Origin: Agromyces tardus
GTDB lineage: Bacteria > Actinomycetota > Actinomycetes > Actinomycetales > Microbacteriaceae
Assembly (NCBI RefSeq): GCF_003710805.1
Contig: NZ_RHHB01000004.1
Span: 102,058 to 166,057 of the forward strand
Length of the DNA: 64,000 nt
Direction of reading: 5' to 3'
A model generated the notes under the pieces. That model made no database searches. It saw nothing but the letters and a program-made list of their open reading frames with translations, and was not told where the DNA came from. A program made the position numbers and the translations under genes. Positions within the stretch are counted from its first letter, which is position 1, and every line of letters begins with the position of its first letter. Below, piece after piece: positions 33,881-42,129 of the stretch.

Positions 33881-35317
33881 ATGGCAACCACCCTCATCAC
33901 CGGCGGCACCGTCGTCTCCGCCACGGGCCGCGCCGCGGCCGACGTCCTCATCGACGGCGAGACCATCCGGGCGGTGCTCGAACCCGGCAGCACCCTGCTC
34001 GGCACGGATGTCGCGGCATCCGTCGATCGCGTCATCGACGCCACGGGCAAGTACGTGATCCCCGGGGGCATCGACGCGCACACGCACATGCAGCTGCCGT
34101 TCGGAGGCACCGAGGCATCCGACACCTTCGAGACCGGCACGCGGGCGGCCGCATGGGGCGGCACGACCTCGATCATCGACTTCGCGGTGCAGACCCACGG
34201 GCAGCGCATCGAAGACGGACTGGCTGCCTGGCACGCGAAGGCAGCGGGCAACTGCGCGATCGACTACGGGTTCCACCAGATCGTCGGCGACGTGAACGAG
34301 GCGTCGCTCGAGGCCATGAAGAAGCTGCCCGACGAGGGCATCACGAGCTTCAAGATGTTCATGGCGTACCCGGGCGTCTTCTACTCGGATGACGCGCAGA
34401 TCCTCAAGGCCATGCAGGTCTCGCGCGACACCGGGCTGCTCACGATGATGCACGCCGAGAACGGCCCCGCGATCGACGTGCTCGCGGCCCAGCTCGCCGA
34501 GTCGGGCAAGACCGACCCGTACTACCACGGCATCGCCCGCGCCTGGGAGATGGAGGAGGAGGCCACCCACCGGGCGATCATGCTCGCGAAGCTCACGGGT
34601 GCCCCGCTCTACATCGTGCACGTGTCGGCCAAGCAGGCCGTCGAGCAGCTCGCGTGGGCCCGCGACAAGGGCCAGAACGTCTTCGGCGAGACCTGCCCGC
34701 AGTACCTCTACCTGTCGCTCGAAGACCAGCTCGGCGCGAGGAGCGACGAGTGGGGCGCCTTCGAGGGGGCCAAGTGGGTGTGCTCGACGCCGCTGCGCTC
34801 GCGCGCCGAGGGCCACCAGGACTCGATGTGGCAGGCGCTGCGCACGAACGACCTGCAGATGGTCTCGACCGACCACTGCCCGTTCTGCATGAAGGACCAG
34901 AAGGAGCTCGGCCTCGGCGATTTCCGGAAGATCCCGAACGGCATCGGCTCGATCGAACACCGCATGGACCTCATGTACCAGGGCGTCGTCACCGGCGAGA
35001 TCACCCTCGAACGCTGGGTGGAGCTCACGAGCACCACCCCGGCGCGCATGTTCGGCCTCTACGGCACGAAGGGCGTCATCCAGCCCGGCGCCGACGCCGA
35101 CATCGTCGTCTACGACCCGAACGGGCACACCTCGATCGGCCTCGACAAGACGCACCACATGAACATGGACTACTCCGCGTGGGAGGGCTACGAGATCGAT
35201 GGGCACGTCGACACGGTGCTCTCGCGGGGCAAGGTCCTCGTCGACGGCAACGAGTACCTCGGCGCCAAGGGCGACGGCCGCTTCCTCAAGCGCGGCCTGA
35301 CGCAGTACCTCACCTGA
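33881..35317 (+). CDS. Dihydropyrimidinase / D-hydantoinase
   Basis: The protein has 478 residues of the amidohydrolase superfamily. Binuclear metal ligands are His67 and His69 (DAHTHMQLPF), the carbamylated Lys158 (TSFKMFMAYPG), His191 (MMHAENG), His247 (IVHVSAK) and Asp331 (STDHCPF). It opens dihydrouracil or dihydrothymine rings to the N-carbamoyl amino acid, the substrate for the enzyme encoded before it. A GAAAGGAG site precedes the ATG. Hydantoin is an alternative substrate that sequence cannot exclude. Confidence 0.93.
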   Translation: MATTLITGGTVVSATGRAAADVLIDGETIRAVLEPGSTLLGTDVAASVDRVIDATGKYVIPGGIDAHTHMQLPFGGTEASDTFETGTRAAAWGGTTSIIDFAVQTHGQRIEDGLAAWHAKAAGNCAIDYGFHQIVGDVNEASLEAMKKLPDEGITSFKMFMAYPGVFYSDDAQILKAMQVSRDTGLLTMMHAENGPAIDVLAAQLAESGKTDPYYHGIARAWEMEEEATHRAIMLAKLTGAPLYIVHVSAKQAVEQLAWARDKGQNVFGETCPQYLYLSLEDQLGARSDEWGAFEGAKWVCSTPLRSRAEGHQDSMWQALRTNDLQMVSTDHCPFCMKDQKELGLGDFRKIPNGIGSIEHRMDLMYQGVVTGEITLERWVELTSTTPARMFGLYGTKGVIQPGADADIVVYDPNGHTSIGLDKTHHMNMDYSAWEGYEIDGHVDTVLSRGKVLVDGNEYLGAKGDGRFLKRGLTQYLT

Positions 35318-35326
35318 ACAACGTCT

Positions 35327-35500
35327 GCCGGTCGAGTCGCCGCGCAGCGGCGTATCGAGACCAGCGGATGCCGCACAACTGAACATCGCCGGTCGAGTCG
35401 CCGCGCAGCGGCGTATCGAGACCAGGTTTCGATACGGCCTCCGGCCTACTCAACCCACGAACAAGGTTTCGATACGGCCTCCGGCCTACTCAACCCACGA
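35327..35500. repeat. Four dispersed repeat units upstream of the LLM gene
   Basis: Two 36-bp copies of GCCGGTCGAGTCGCCGCGCA... (35327-35362 and 35388-35423) are followed by two identical 37-bp copies of AGGTTTCGATACGGCCTCCG... (35424-35460 and 35464-35500). They fill the 199-bp spacer down to the ribosome site at 35504. Confidence 0.9.
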
Positions 35501-35516
35501 CACGAAGGAGCAACGG

Positions 35517-36533
35517 ATGGAATTCGGAGCGGTCCTGCAGACCAACCCCCCGGCATCGCGCACCATCCAGCTCGCGAAGCTTGCCGAGGTGCACGGGTTC
35601 AGCCACGTGTGGACGTTCGACTCCCACATCCTGTGGCAGGAGCCGTACGTCATCTACAGCCAGATCCTCGCGCAGACCCAGCGCATCAAGGTCGGCCCGT
35701 TCGTCACGAATCCCGCGACCCGCGACTGGACCGTGACGGCGTCGGTGTTCGCGACGCTCAACGAGATGTTCGGCAACCGCACGGTGTGCGGCATCGGCCG
35801 CGGCGACTCGGCGGTGCGCGTCACGAACGGCAAGCCCACGACGATCGCCCAGCTGCGCGAGGCGATCCAGGTGATCCGCGAGCTCGGCAACTCGCGCGCG
35901 GTCGACTATCACGGCTCGACGATCCAGTTCCCGTGGAGCCGGGGCTCGGAACTCGAGGTGTGGGTCGCGGCCTACGGCCCGATGGCGTTGAAGCTCGCCG
36001 GCGAGGTGGGCGACGGGTTCATCCTGCAGCTGGCGGACATCGACATCGCCTCGTGGATGATCCAGACGGTCCGTCGCGCCGCCGAGGATGCCGGTCGCGA
36101 TCCCGACGCGGTCAAGTTCTGCGTCGCCGCGCCCATGTACATCGGCGACGACTGGGAGCACATGCGCGACCAGTGCCGCTGGTTCGGCGGCATGGTCGGC
36201 AACCACGTGGCCGACATCGTCGCGAAGTACGGCACGGCCGGCGAGGTGCCCACTGCGCTCACCGAGTACATCGCCGGACGCGAGAGCTACGACTACAACG
36301 AGCACGGTCGCGCCGGCAACGTGCACACCCAATTCGTGCCCGACGAGATCGTGGAGCGCTTCTGCGTGCTCGGCTCGGCGAGCGAGCACATCGAGAAGCT
36401 CGAGCAGCTCAAGGCGCTCGGGGTCGACCAGTTCGCCGGCTACCTCCAGCACGACAACAAGGAGGAGACGCTGCGGGTCTACGGCGAGACCGTCATCCCC
36501 GCGCTCTCCGAGCACATCACGGCGAAGGCATGA
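35517..36533 (+). CDS. LLM-class oxidoreductase of the pyrimidine operon
   Basis: The protein has 338 residues, a luciferase-like TIM barrel. Notable stretches are MEFGAVLQTNPP, HVWTFDSHILWQEPYVIYSQIL, GPFVTNPATRDWTVTASVFATLNE, GIGRGDSAVRV and VGDGFILQLADIDIASWM. It resembles the TIGR03842 (CPS_4043) group, named as F420-dependent from relatives. In this operon it is the only redox enzyme acting on the ring, since no dihydropyrimidine dehydrogenase is seen, so it may reduce uracil or thymine with F420H2 or reduced FMN (inference). An oxygenase role like RutA is less likely because the ring-opening enzyme here is a dihydropyrimidinase. GAAGGAG lies 6 nt upstream. Confidence 0.85.
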   Translation: MEFGAVLQTNPPASRTIQLAKLAEVHGFSHVWTFDSHILWQEPYVIYSQILAQTQRIKVGPFVTNPATRDWTVTASVFATLNEMFGNRTVCGIGRGDSAVRVTNGKPTTIAQLREAIQVIRELGNSRAVDYHGSTIQFPWSRGSELEVWVAAYGPMALKLAGEVGDGFILQLADIDIASWMIQTVRRAAEDAGRDPDAVKFCVAAPMYIGDDWEHMRDQCRWFGGMVGNHVADIVAKYGTAGEVPTALTEYIAGRESYDYNEHGRAGNVHTQFVPDEIVERFCVLGSASEHIEKLEQLKALGVDQFAGYLQHDNKEETLRVYGETVIPALSEHITAKA

Positions 36534-37528
36534 CGGACACCGGTGGACGAGTAGCGAGCCGCGAAGCGCCTCGCGTATCGAGACCCGCCGAGACCGAACC
36601 AGGGGTCTCGGTACGCTCGCAGGGCCTCGCTGCTCGACCGGCGAAGGGTCGCCGCGGCCGGCGCACGGCCGCCGCGTGGGGATGGGGCCTGGCCGGCATC
36701 CTGCTCGTCGCGCTCGTCTGGGAGACCTACAAGCTGCTCGCGCCGGCCGACGGCGTGCTGATCGGCGACACCCGCGTGCTGCCCCGCACGACCGACCTCG
36801 CCATGCCGCACATCTGGGACATGTTCAGCCGCCTCGCCGAGCCCGTGACCCGCTCGCCCTCGGCGCAGCCGCTGTGGATGGTCGTGGGGCTCGCGGCGCT
36901 CACGACGCTCGGCATCGCCGCGGCCGGATGGCTCGTGGGCGTCGTCGTGGGCATCGGGCTCGCGCTCGTGATGCAGCGCTGGCGCATCGCCGAGTGGGGC
37001 CTGCTGCCGTGGATCGTCCTGAGTCAGACCGTGCCGCTCATCGCATTCGCCCCGATCGTGAAGAGCTGGGGCTCGCGTGTCGAGATCGGGTCCTTCGAGT
37101 GGCAGGACTGGATGTCGGTGGCCCTCATCGCGAGCTACCTCGCCTTCTTCCCCATCGCGATCGGGGCGCTGAGGGGACTCGAGTCGCCCGACCGCATCCA
37201 CGAGGAACTCATGCAGAGCTACGCGGCCGGCTATTGGAAGACGCTCGTCAAGCTGCGCTTCCCCGCCGCGGTGCCCTACCTCCTGCCGGCTCTGCGCCTC
37301 GGTGCCGCGAACGCCGTCATCGGCGCCGTCGTGGCCGAGGTGTCGACGGGACTGCAGGGCGGCATCGGCCGCATCCTCATCCAGTTCGCCGGGCAGGCCT
37401 CGGGCGACCCGGCCAAGGCATGGGCGCCCATCTTCGGCGCGATCCTGCTCGGGCTCGTGGCCGCCGGATCGGTCGCGCTCCTCGGCGTGATCCTCAAGAA
37501 CTACCGACGATCGGAGGAGTCCGCATGA
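36530..37528 (+). CDS. ABC importer permease with repeat-encoded N-terminus
   Basis: The protein has 332 residues. From about residue 45 it is a BPD-type permease of the SsuC/TauC/ThiX class with about six helices and the cytoplasmic EAA-like loop LMQSYAAGYWKTLVKLRFPAAVPYLLPALRLG. Residues 4-42 (GGRVASREAPRVSRPAE... then ARPAKG) come from a copy of the dispersed repeat. The ATG overlaps the LLM stop codon (ATGA). It probably imports the pyrimidine or a derivative together with the next three proteins. Confidence 0.88.
   Translation: MTDTGGRVASREAPRVSRPAETEPGVSVRSQGLAARPAKGRRGRRTAAAWGWGLAGILLVALVWETYKLLAPADGVLIGDTRVLPRTTDLAMPHIWDMFSRLAEPVTRSPSAQPLWMVVGLAALTTLGIAAAGWLVGVVVGIGLALVMQRWRIAEWGLLPWIVLSQTVPLIAFAPIVKSWGSRVEIGSFEWQDWMSVALIASYLAFFPIAIGALRGLESPDRIHEELMQSYAAGYWKTLVKLRFPAAVPYLLPALRLGAANAVIGAVVAEVSTGLQGGIGRILIQFAGQASGDPAKAWAPIFGAILLGLVAAGSVALLGVILKNYRRSEESA
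36540..36644. repeat. Dispersed repeat inside the permease 5' end
   Basis: CCGGTGGACGAGTAGCGAGC...CGCGTATCGAGACC is followed by GGGGTCTCGGTACGCTCGC...CTGCTCGACCGG. It is translated in frame. Confidence 0.8.
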
Positions 37529-38424
37529 GCGATGCCACCACCGGGTCTCGAGCGCCTCGACCCGCAGAGACCGCACAGGACGCCGGGTCCCGAGCGCCTC
37601 GACCAGCGGAGAGCGCCGTCGAGGTGCGCGGGGTCGACAAGGTGTTCGAGACCCGCACCGGCCAGGTGCAGGCGCTCGACGGGATCGACCTCACGGTGGC
37701 GGCGGGCGAGTTCGTCTCGCTCATCGGGCCGAGCGGATGCGGCAAGTCCACCCTCATGCGGCTCATCGCCGACCTCGACGACCCCACCGCCGGCACGCTC
37801 ACGGTCTTCGGCAAGAGCTCGCGCCAGGCGCGCCTCGACCAGGAGTACGGCATCGCGTTCCAGCAGGCGGGCCTGCTGCCGTGGCGCACGGTCGCGGCGA
37901 ACGTCGCCCTCCCGCTCGAGCTGCACGGCGTGGCATCCGCCGACCGTCGCAGCCGCGTGGCGCAGCTGCTCGAGATGGTGGGCCTCGGCGACTTCGCCGA
38001 CCGCTACCCCGACCAGCTCTCGGGCGGCATGCAGCAGCGCGTCGCGATCGCGCGTGCCCTCGCCGAGCAGCCGCGGCTGCTGCTCATGGACGAGCCGTTC
38101 GGCGCCCTCGACGAGATGACCCGCGAGAAGATGCAGACCGAGCTCGTGCGCATCTCGGCCGAGACGGGCGCCGCCGTGGTGTTCGTGACGCACTCGATCC
38201 CCGAGGCGGTGTTCCTCTCCGACCGGGTCGTCGTGATGTCGCCGCGGCCGGGTCGCATCCAGCAGATCGTGCCGATGCGGCTCGGGGCGGATGCCGCGCG
38301 CGCGGCGCGCACCGAGGAGCTCCGCGAGGAGCGCACCTTCTTCGACATGGTCACCGCGGTGCGCGAGGCGCTGCACGGCGGATCGCCCGTCGCGTCGGGG
38401 GCACGCGGGGTGGAGACGCGCTGA
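37525..38424 (+). CDS. ABC importer ATP-binding protein
   Basis: The protein has 299 residues of the SsuB/TauB type: Walker A IGPSGCGKST (about 73-82), Q-loop FQQAGLLPWRT, signature LSGGMQQRVAIARAL, Walker B LLLMDEPFGALD and H-loop VTHSIPEA. Before the domain lies a duplicated GSRAPRPAE (residues 7-15 and 21-29), read from degenerate repeat units at 37541-37614. The ATG overlaps the preceding permease stop codon. Confidence 0.92.
   Translation: MSDATTGSRAPRPAETAQDAGSRAPRPAESAVEVRGVDKVFETRTGQVQALDGIDLTVAAGEFVSLIGPSGCGKSTLMRLIADLDDPTAGTLTVFGKSSRQARLDQEYGIAFQQAGLLPWRTVAANVALPLELHGVASADRRSRVAQLLEMVGLGDFADRYPDQLSGGMQQRVAIARALAEQPRLLLMDEPFGALDEMTREKMQTELVRISAETGAAVVFVTHSIPEAVFLSDRVVVMSPRPGRIQQIVPMRLGADAARAARTEELREERTFFDMVTAVREALHGGSPVASGARGVETR
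37541..37614. repeat. Degenerate repeat doublet inside the ATPase 5' end
   Basis: CCGGGTCTCGAGCGCCTCGA and GCCGGGTCCCGAGCGCCTCG are two diverged copies 39 bp apart, both translated. Confidence 0.65.
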
Positions 38425-39254
38425 TGTCCGCCACCGCCAGCACCGCCGCCGCGACGACCGGCCGGCCGAAGCGCATGAGCCCGCGCACGGAGGCCACGTT
38501 GCGCGTCGTGGCGCCGATCGCGGTGGGCGTCATCGTGCTCGGCGCGTGGCAGTTCCTCGTGACGGTCGTGGGCGTCTCGGAGTACCTGCTGCCGAGCCCC
38601 GCCTCGATCATCGAGGAGTTCATCGCGAACTGGGCGTCGATCGCGTCGGCGATGCTCATCACCGGCACGAACGCGCTCATCGGCCTCGTCGTGGGCTCGA
38701 TCCTCGGCATCCTGCTCGCGGCCCTCGCCGCGCGGTGGAGCATCGCCGACCGCATGAGCGCCCCCCTCATCGCGGCGCTCGCGGTCGTGCCGATCGTGGC
38801 GCTCGCCCCCGTGCTCAACTCGATGTTCGGCGCCGACAGCCAGTTCGGGCGCCAGGCGATCGCCGCCATCGCGTCGTTCGTGCCCGTGTTCATCAACACG
38901 CTGCGCGGCTTCCGGCAGACGACGCCCGTGCATCGCGACCTCATGAAGGCGTACGCGGCGAACTCCCAGCAGGTGCTGCGCACCCTGACGCTGCCCACCG
39001 CGCGGCCGTTCGTGCTCACCGGCATCCGCATCGCCTCGTCGCTCGCCGTGATCTCGGCGCTCGTCGCCGAGTACTTCGGCGGCCCGCGCGGCGGGCTCGG
39101 CTCGCTCATCTCGACGTCGGCAGCGTCGAGCGCGTACGCCCGCGCATGGGCGTACGTCGTGGCATCCATCGCGCTCGGCCTGCTGTTCTACCTCGCGACG
39201 CTCCTGCTCGAGCGCCTCGTGCTGCGCCGCGCGCCCTCGGGGGGTGCGCGATGA
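38424..39254 (+). CDS. ABC importer permease (second)
   Basis: The protein has 276 residues with six predicted helices. It is a BPD-type permease with SEYLLPSPASIIEEFIANW, the loop LMKAYAANSQQVLRTLTLPTARPFVLTGIRIASSLAV and EYFGGPRGGLGSLIS. No repeat extension, unlike its partner. The ATG shares one base with the ATPase stop codon, and its own stop codon overlaps the start of a small His-rich frame. Confidence 0.92.
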   Translation: MSATASTAAATTGRPKRMSPRTEATLRVVAPIAVGVIVLGAWQFLVTVVGVSEYLLPSPASIIEEFIANWASIASAMLITGTNALIGLVVGSILGILLAALAARWSIADRMSAPLIAALAVVPIVALAPVLNSMFGADSQFGRQAIAAIASFVPVFINTLRGFRQTTPVHRDLMKAYAANSQQVLRTLTLPTARPFVLTGIRIASSLAVISALVAEYFGGPRGGLGSLISTSAASSAYARAWAYVVASIALGLLFYLATLLLERLVLRRAPSGGAR

Positions 39255-39448
39255 CGCGCCCGGCCCGGGCCACGCGGCATCCGCTCGCCCCGATCGCCCC
39301 GCGCACCGCAGCGGCGAACGGCACCCCACGTCCCCGCGCAGCGGGGCACGGCACCACCCACGGCACCACCGACACACAGCACCACGCACCGCAGCACCAC
39401 CAGCACGCACCGCAGCACCAGCACGCACCGAGAACCTGGAAGGACTGA
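39251..39448 (+). CDS. Possible 65-residue His/Gln-rich peptide
   Basis: An ATG overlaps the permease stop codon (ATGA), as in the other coupled genes of this operon. The frame runs 65 codons and stops one base before the start of the binding-protein gene, so it exactly fills the gap. The product is basic, then His-rich, with HHAPQHHQHAPQHQHAP near the end, encoded by short direct repeats (CAGCACGCACCG). No homologue comes to mind. It may be a real metal-binding peptide or a chance frame kept open by repeat DNA. Confidence 0.35.
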   Translation: MTRPARATRHPLAPIAPRTAAANGTPRPRAAGHGTTHGTTDTQHHAPQHHQHAPQHQHAPRTWKD

Positions 39449-39449
39449 C

Positions 39450-40607
39450 ATGAAGCACAGCACACGCCGCGGACTCGCGGCCGGCGCGTTCGCCGTCACG
39501 GCCGCGTTCCTCCTCGCCGCCTGCTCGACGGGATCCGGCGAGGGATCCAGCTCGAGCGACTCCGCAGGGGACGAGGGGCTCATCCCCGTGAAACTCCAGC
39601 TCCAGTGGCTCCCGCAGGGCCAGTTCGCCGGCTACTTCGCCGCCGCCGACCAGGGCTACTTCGAGGACGAGGGCCTCGAGGTCGAGATCATCCCGTCGGG
39701 CGGCGACATCGTGCCGCAGGACGCCCTCGCCAACGGCGACGTCGATTTCGCGATCGCCTGGGTGCCGAAGGTGCTCGGCTCGATCGAGCAGGGCGCCAAC
39801 CTCACCGACATCGCCCAGATCTTCCAGAGGTCGGGCACCCTCCAGGTCTCCATGGCCGACTCCGGAATCGAGTCGGTCGCCGACTTCGAGGGCAAGAAGA
39901 TCGGCTCCTGGGGATTCGGCAACGAGTGGGAGATCTTCGCGGCGATGGCCGACGAGGGACTCGACGCCACGACCGTGCAGATCATCACGCAGGACTTCAA
40001 CATGAACGCCTTCCTGCAGGGCGACATCGACGCGGCCCAGGCGATGACCTACAACGAGTACGCGCAGCTGCTCGAGACGGTGAACCCGGACACGGGTGAG
40101 CTGTACACGCCCGAGGACTTCAACGTCATCAGCTACGAGGAGACCGCCGGCGCGATGCTCCAGGACGCGATCTGGGCCGACACGGATCGCCTCGAGAGCG
40201 ATTCCGACTACGCCGAGACCGCGGTGAAGTTCCTCAAGGCCGTCATCCGGGGCTGGGTCTACGCGGCCGAGAACCCCGAGAAGGCCTCGGAGATCACGAT
40301 CGCGGCCGGCTCCGGCTGGGGCCCGAGTCACGAGCTCTGGATGGTGAACGAGACCAACAAGCTCATCTGGCCCTCGCCCGACGGCATCGGGGTCATCAAC
40401 CAGGACGCGTGGGACAAGACCGTGGCGGGCGCGCTCGCCGCGGTCAACGAGTCGGGCGCGCACCTCATCACCGAGGAGCCCCCGGCGTCGGCGTGGTCGA
40501 ACGAGTACATCGACGAGGCGCTCAAGGAGCTGAAGGACGAGGGGCTCGACGTGACCGGCGAGAACTTCCAGCCGATCGACGTCACGCTCAACGAGGGCGG
40601 CAACTAG
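39450..40607 (+). CDS. ABC importer substrate-binding lipoprotein (NMT1/THI5 type)
   Basis: The protein has 385 residues. A lipobox LLAAC (Cys25) follows the signal peptide; a short Ser/Gly linker precedes the domain LQLQWLPQGQFAGYFAAADQGYF, GGDIVPQDALANGDVDFAIAWVPKVL and KIGSWGFGNEWEIFAAM. This fold binds pyrimidine precursors of thiamine in THI5/ThiY, which suits a pyrimidine-type ligand here (inference); sulfonates are the other main ligands. GGAAGGA lies 7 nt upstream. Confidence 0.92.
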   Translation: MKHSTRRGLAAGAFAVTAAFLLAACSTGSGEGSSSSDSAGDEGLIPVKLQLQWLPQGQFAGYFAAADQGYFEDEGLEVEIIPSGGDIVPQDALANGDVDFAIAWVPKVLGSIEQGANLTDIAQIFQRSGTLQVSMADSGIESVADFEGKKIGSWGFGNEWEIFAAMADEGLDATTVQIITQDFNMNAFLQGDIDAAQAMTYNEYAQLLETVNPDTGELYTPEDFNVISYEETAGAMLQDAIWADTDRLESDSDYAETAVKFLKAVIRGWVYAAENPEKASEITIAAGSGWGPSHELWMVNETNKLIWPSPDGIGVINQDAWDKTVAGALAAVNESGAHLITEEPPASAWSNEYIDEALKELKDEGLDVTGENFQPIDVTLNEGGN

Positions 40608-40617
40608 TGCACCATCG

Positions 40618-40710
40618 CCGGTCGAGTAGCCGCGGAGCGGCGTATCGAGACCTCGTCGCACTTGGTCTCGAGACGCGGTCGGCTGCGCCGTCCGCTACTC
40701 GACCGGCGAC
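40618..40710. repeat. Dispersed repeat pair before the aminotransferase gene
   Basis: GCCGGTCGAGTAGCCGCGGA...GTATCGAGACC and GGTCTCGAGACGCGGTCGG...CTACTCGACCGG face each other and fill most of the 134-bp spacer. Confidence 0.85.
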
Positions 40711-40741
40711 CCCGCACCACTGAACGAAAGGCACCGGAGCC

Positions 40742-42061
40742 ATGACCGACAACCTCACCGAGGACCTCGACGACCTCGCGCGCGACCTCGACGCGACCCA
40801 CGTCTTCCATTCGTGGTCGGCGCAGGGCCAGCCGTCGCAGCTCGTCATCGCCTCCGGGCGCGGATGCCGCGTCTGGGACCACTCCGGGCGGGAGTACCTG
40901 GACTTCTCGAGCCAGCTCGTGAACGTCAACATCGGCCACCAGCATCCGGCGGTCGTCTCGGCGATCAAGGAGCAGGCCGACCTGCTCACGACGATCGCGC
41001 CGTCGACCGTGAACCTCGCCCGCGGCGAGGCGGCCAAGCGCATCGTCGCCCGGGCGCCGAAGGGCCACTCGAAGGTGTTCTTCACCAACGGCGGCGCCGA
41101 CGCGAACGAGAACGCGATCCGCCTCGCGCGCCTGCACACGGGGCGCGACACGATCCTCTCGACCTACCGCTCGTACCACGGCAACACGGGGGCGGCGATC
41201 GTCGCGACGGGTGACTGGCGTCGCATCCCCAACCGCTACGCGCGCGGCCACGCGCACTTCTTCGGGCCGTACCTTTATCGCAGCGAGTTCTGGGCCGACA
41301 CGCCCGAGCAGGAGAGCGAGCGCGCCCTGCAGCACCTGCGCCGCGTCATCGAGTCCGAGGGCCCTGCGACGATCGCCGCAGTCCTCCTCGAGACCGTGCC
41401 CGGCACGGCCGGCGTGCTCGTGCCGCCGCCCGGCTACCTCGCCGGCGTGCGCGAACTCTGCGACGCGCACGGCATCCTGCTCATCCTGGACGAGGTCATG
41501 GCGGGCTTCGGCCGCACCGGGCGCTGGTTCGCGTTCGACGGCTACGACGTGACGCCCGACCTCATCACCTTCGCCAAGGGCGTGAACTCGGGCTACATCC
41601 CCGCGGGCGGCGTGATCATCAGCGACGAGATCTCGGCCGACTTCGACGCCCACGTGTTCCCGGGCGGACTCACGTACTCGGGACATCCGCTCGCGATGGC
41701 GTCGATCGTCGCGACGCTCGACGCCATGGAGTCCGAGGGCATCGTCGAGCACGCCCGCCAGGTCGGCGCCGAGGCGATCGCGCCGGCCCTCACCGAGCTC
41801 GCCGAGAAGCACGCCGTCATCGGCGAGGTGCGCGGCGAGGGCGTGTTCTGGGCGCTCGAGCTCGTCGCCGACCCCGAGACGCGGGCGCCGCTGCCCGCTG
41901 CCGAGGTCGGCCGCATCAAGGGGGCGCTGCTCGAGCGCGGGCTGCTGCCCTTCATCGCCGACAACCGCATCCACGTGGTGCCGCCCTGCGTCGTGACCGC
42001 CGACGAGGTCGCCGAGGCGACCGCGATCTACGACGAGGTGCTCGGCACCGTGCAGCTCTGA
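40742..42061 (+). CDS. Class III aminotransferase (beta-alanine type)
   Basis: The protein has 439 residues, PLP-dependent fold I. Visible are FFTNGGADANENAIRLAR (cofactor phosphate region), LILDEVMAGFGRTG with Asp250, and the Schiff-base lysine Lys279 in ITFAKGVNSGY. In this operon it should convert beta-alanine (or 3-aminoisobutyrate from thymine) to malonate semialdehyde (or methylmalonate semialdehyde), passing it to the dehydrogenase next door. AAAGGCACCGGAG lies just upstream of the ATG. Confidence 0.9.
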   Translation: MTDNLTEDLDDLARDLDATHVFHSWSAQGQPSQLVIASGRGCRVWDHSGREYLDFSSQLVNVNIGHQHPAVVSAIKEQADLLTTIAPSTVNLARGEAAKRIVARAPKGHSKVFFTNGGADANENAIRLARLHTGRDTILSTYRSYHGNTGAAIVATGDWRRIPNRYARGHAHFFGPYLYRSEFWADTPEQESERALQHLRRVIESEGPATIAAVLLETVPGTAGVLVPPPGYLAGVRELCDAHGILLILDEVMAGFGRTGRWFAFDGYDVTPDLITFAKGVNSGYIPAGGVIISDEISADFDAHVFPGGLTYSGHPLAMASIVATLDAMESEGIVEHARQVGAEAIAPALTELAEKHAVIGEVRGEGVFWALELVADPETRAPLPAAEVGRIKGALLERGLLPFIADNRIHVVPPCVVTADEVAEATAIYDEVLGTVQL

Positions 42062-42129
42062 CGGATGCCGCCGCGCCGCGGCATCCGCCTCACCGGCTCT
42101 CATCGACTCGATCAGGGAGGAACGAGATC

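Noticed and set aside
35517..36533. RutA-type pyrimidine oxygenase
   Set aside because: RutA is also an LLM protein, but no rutB-rutG-like genes are here and the operon has a dihydropyrimidinase, which acts on the reduced ring.
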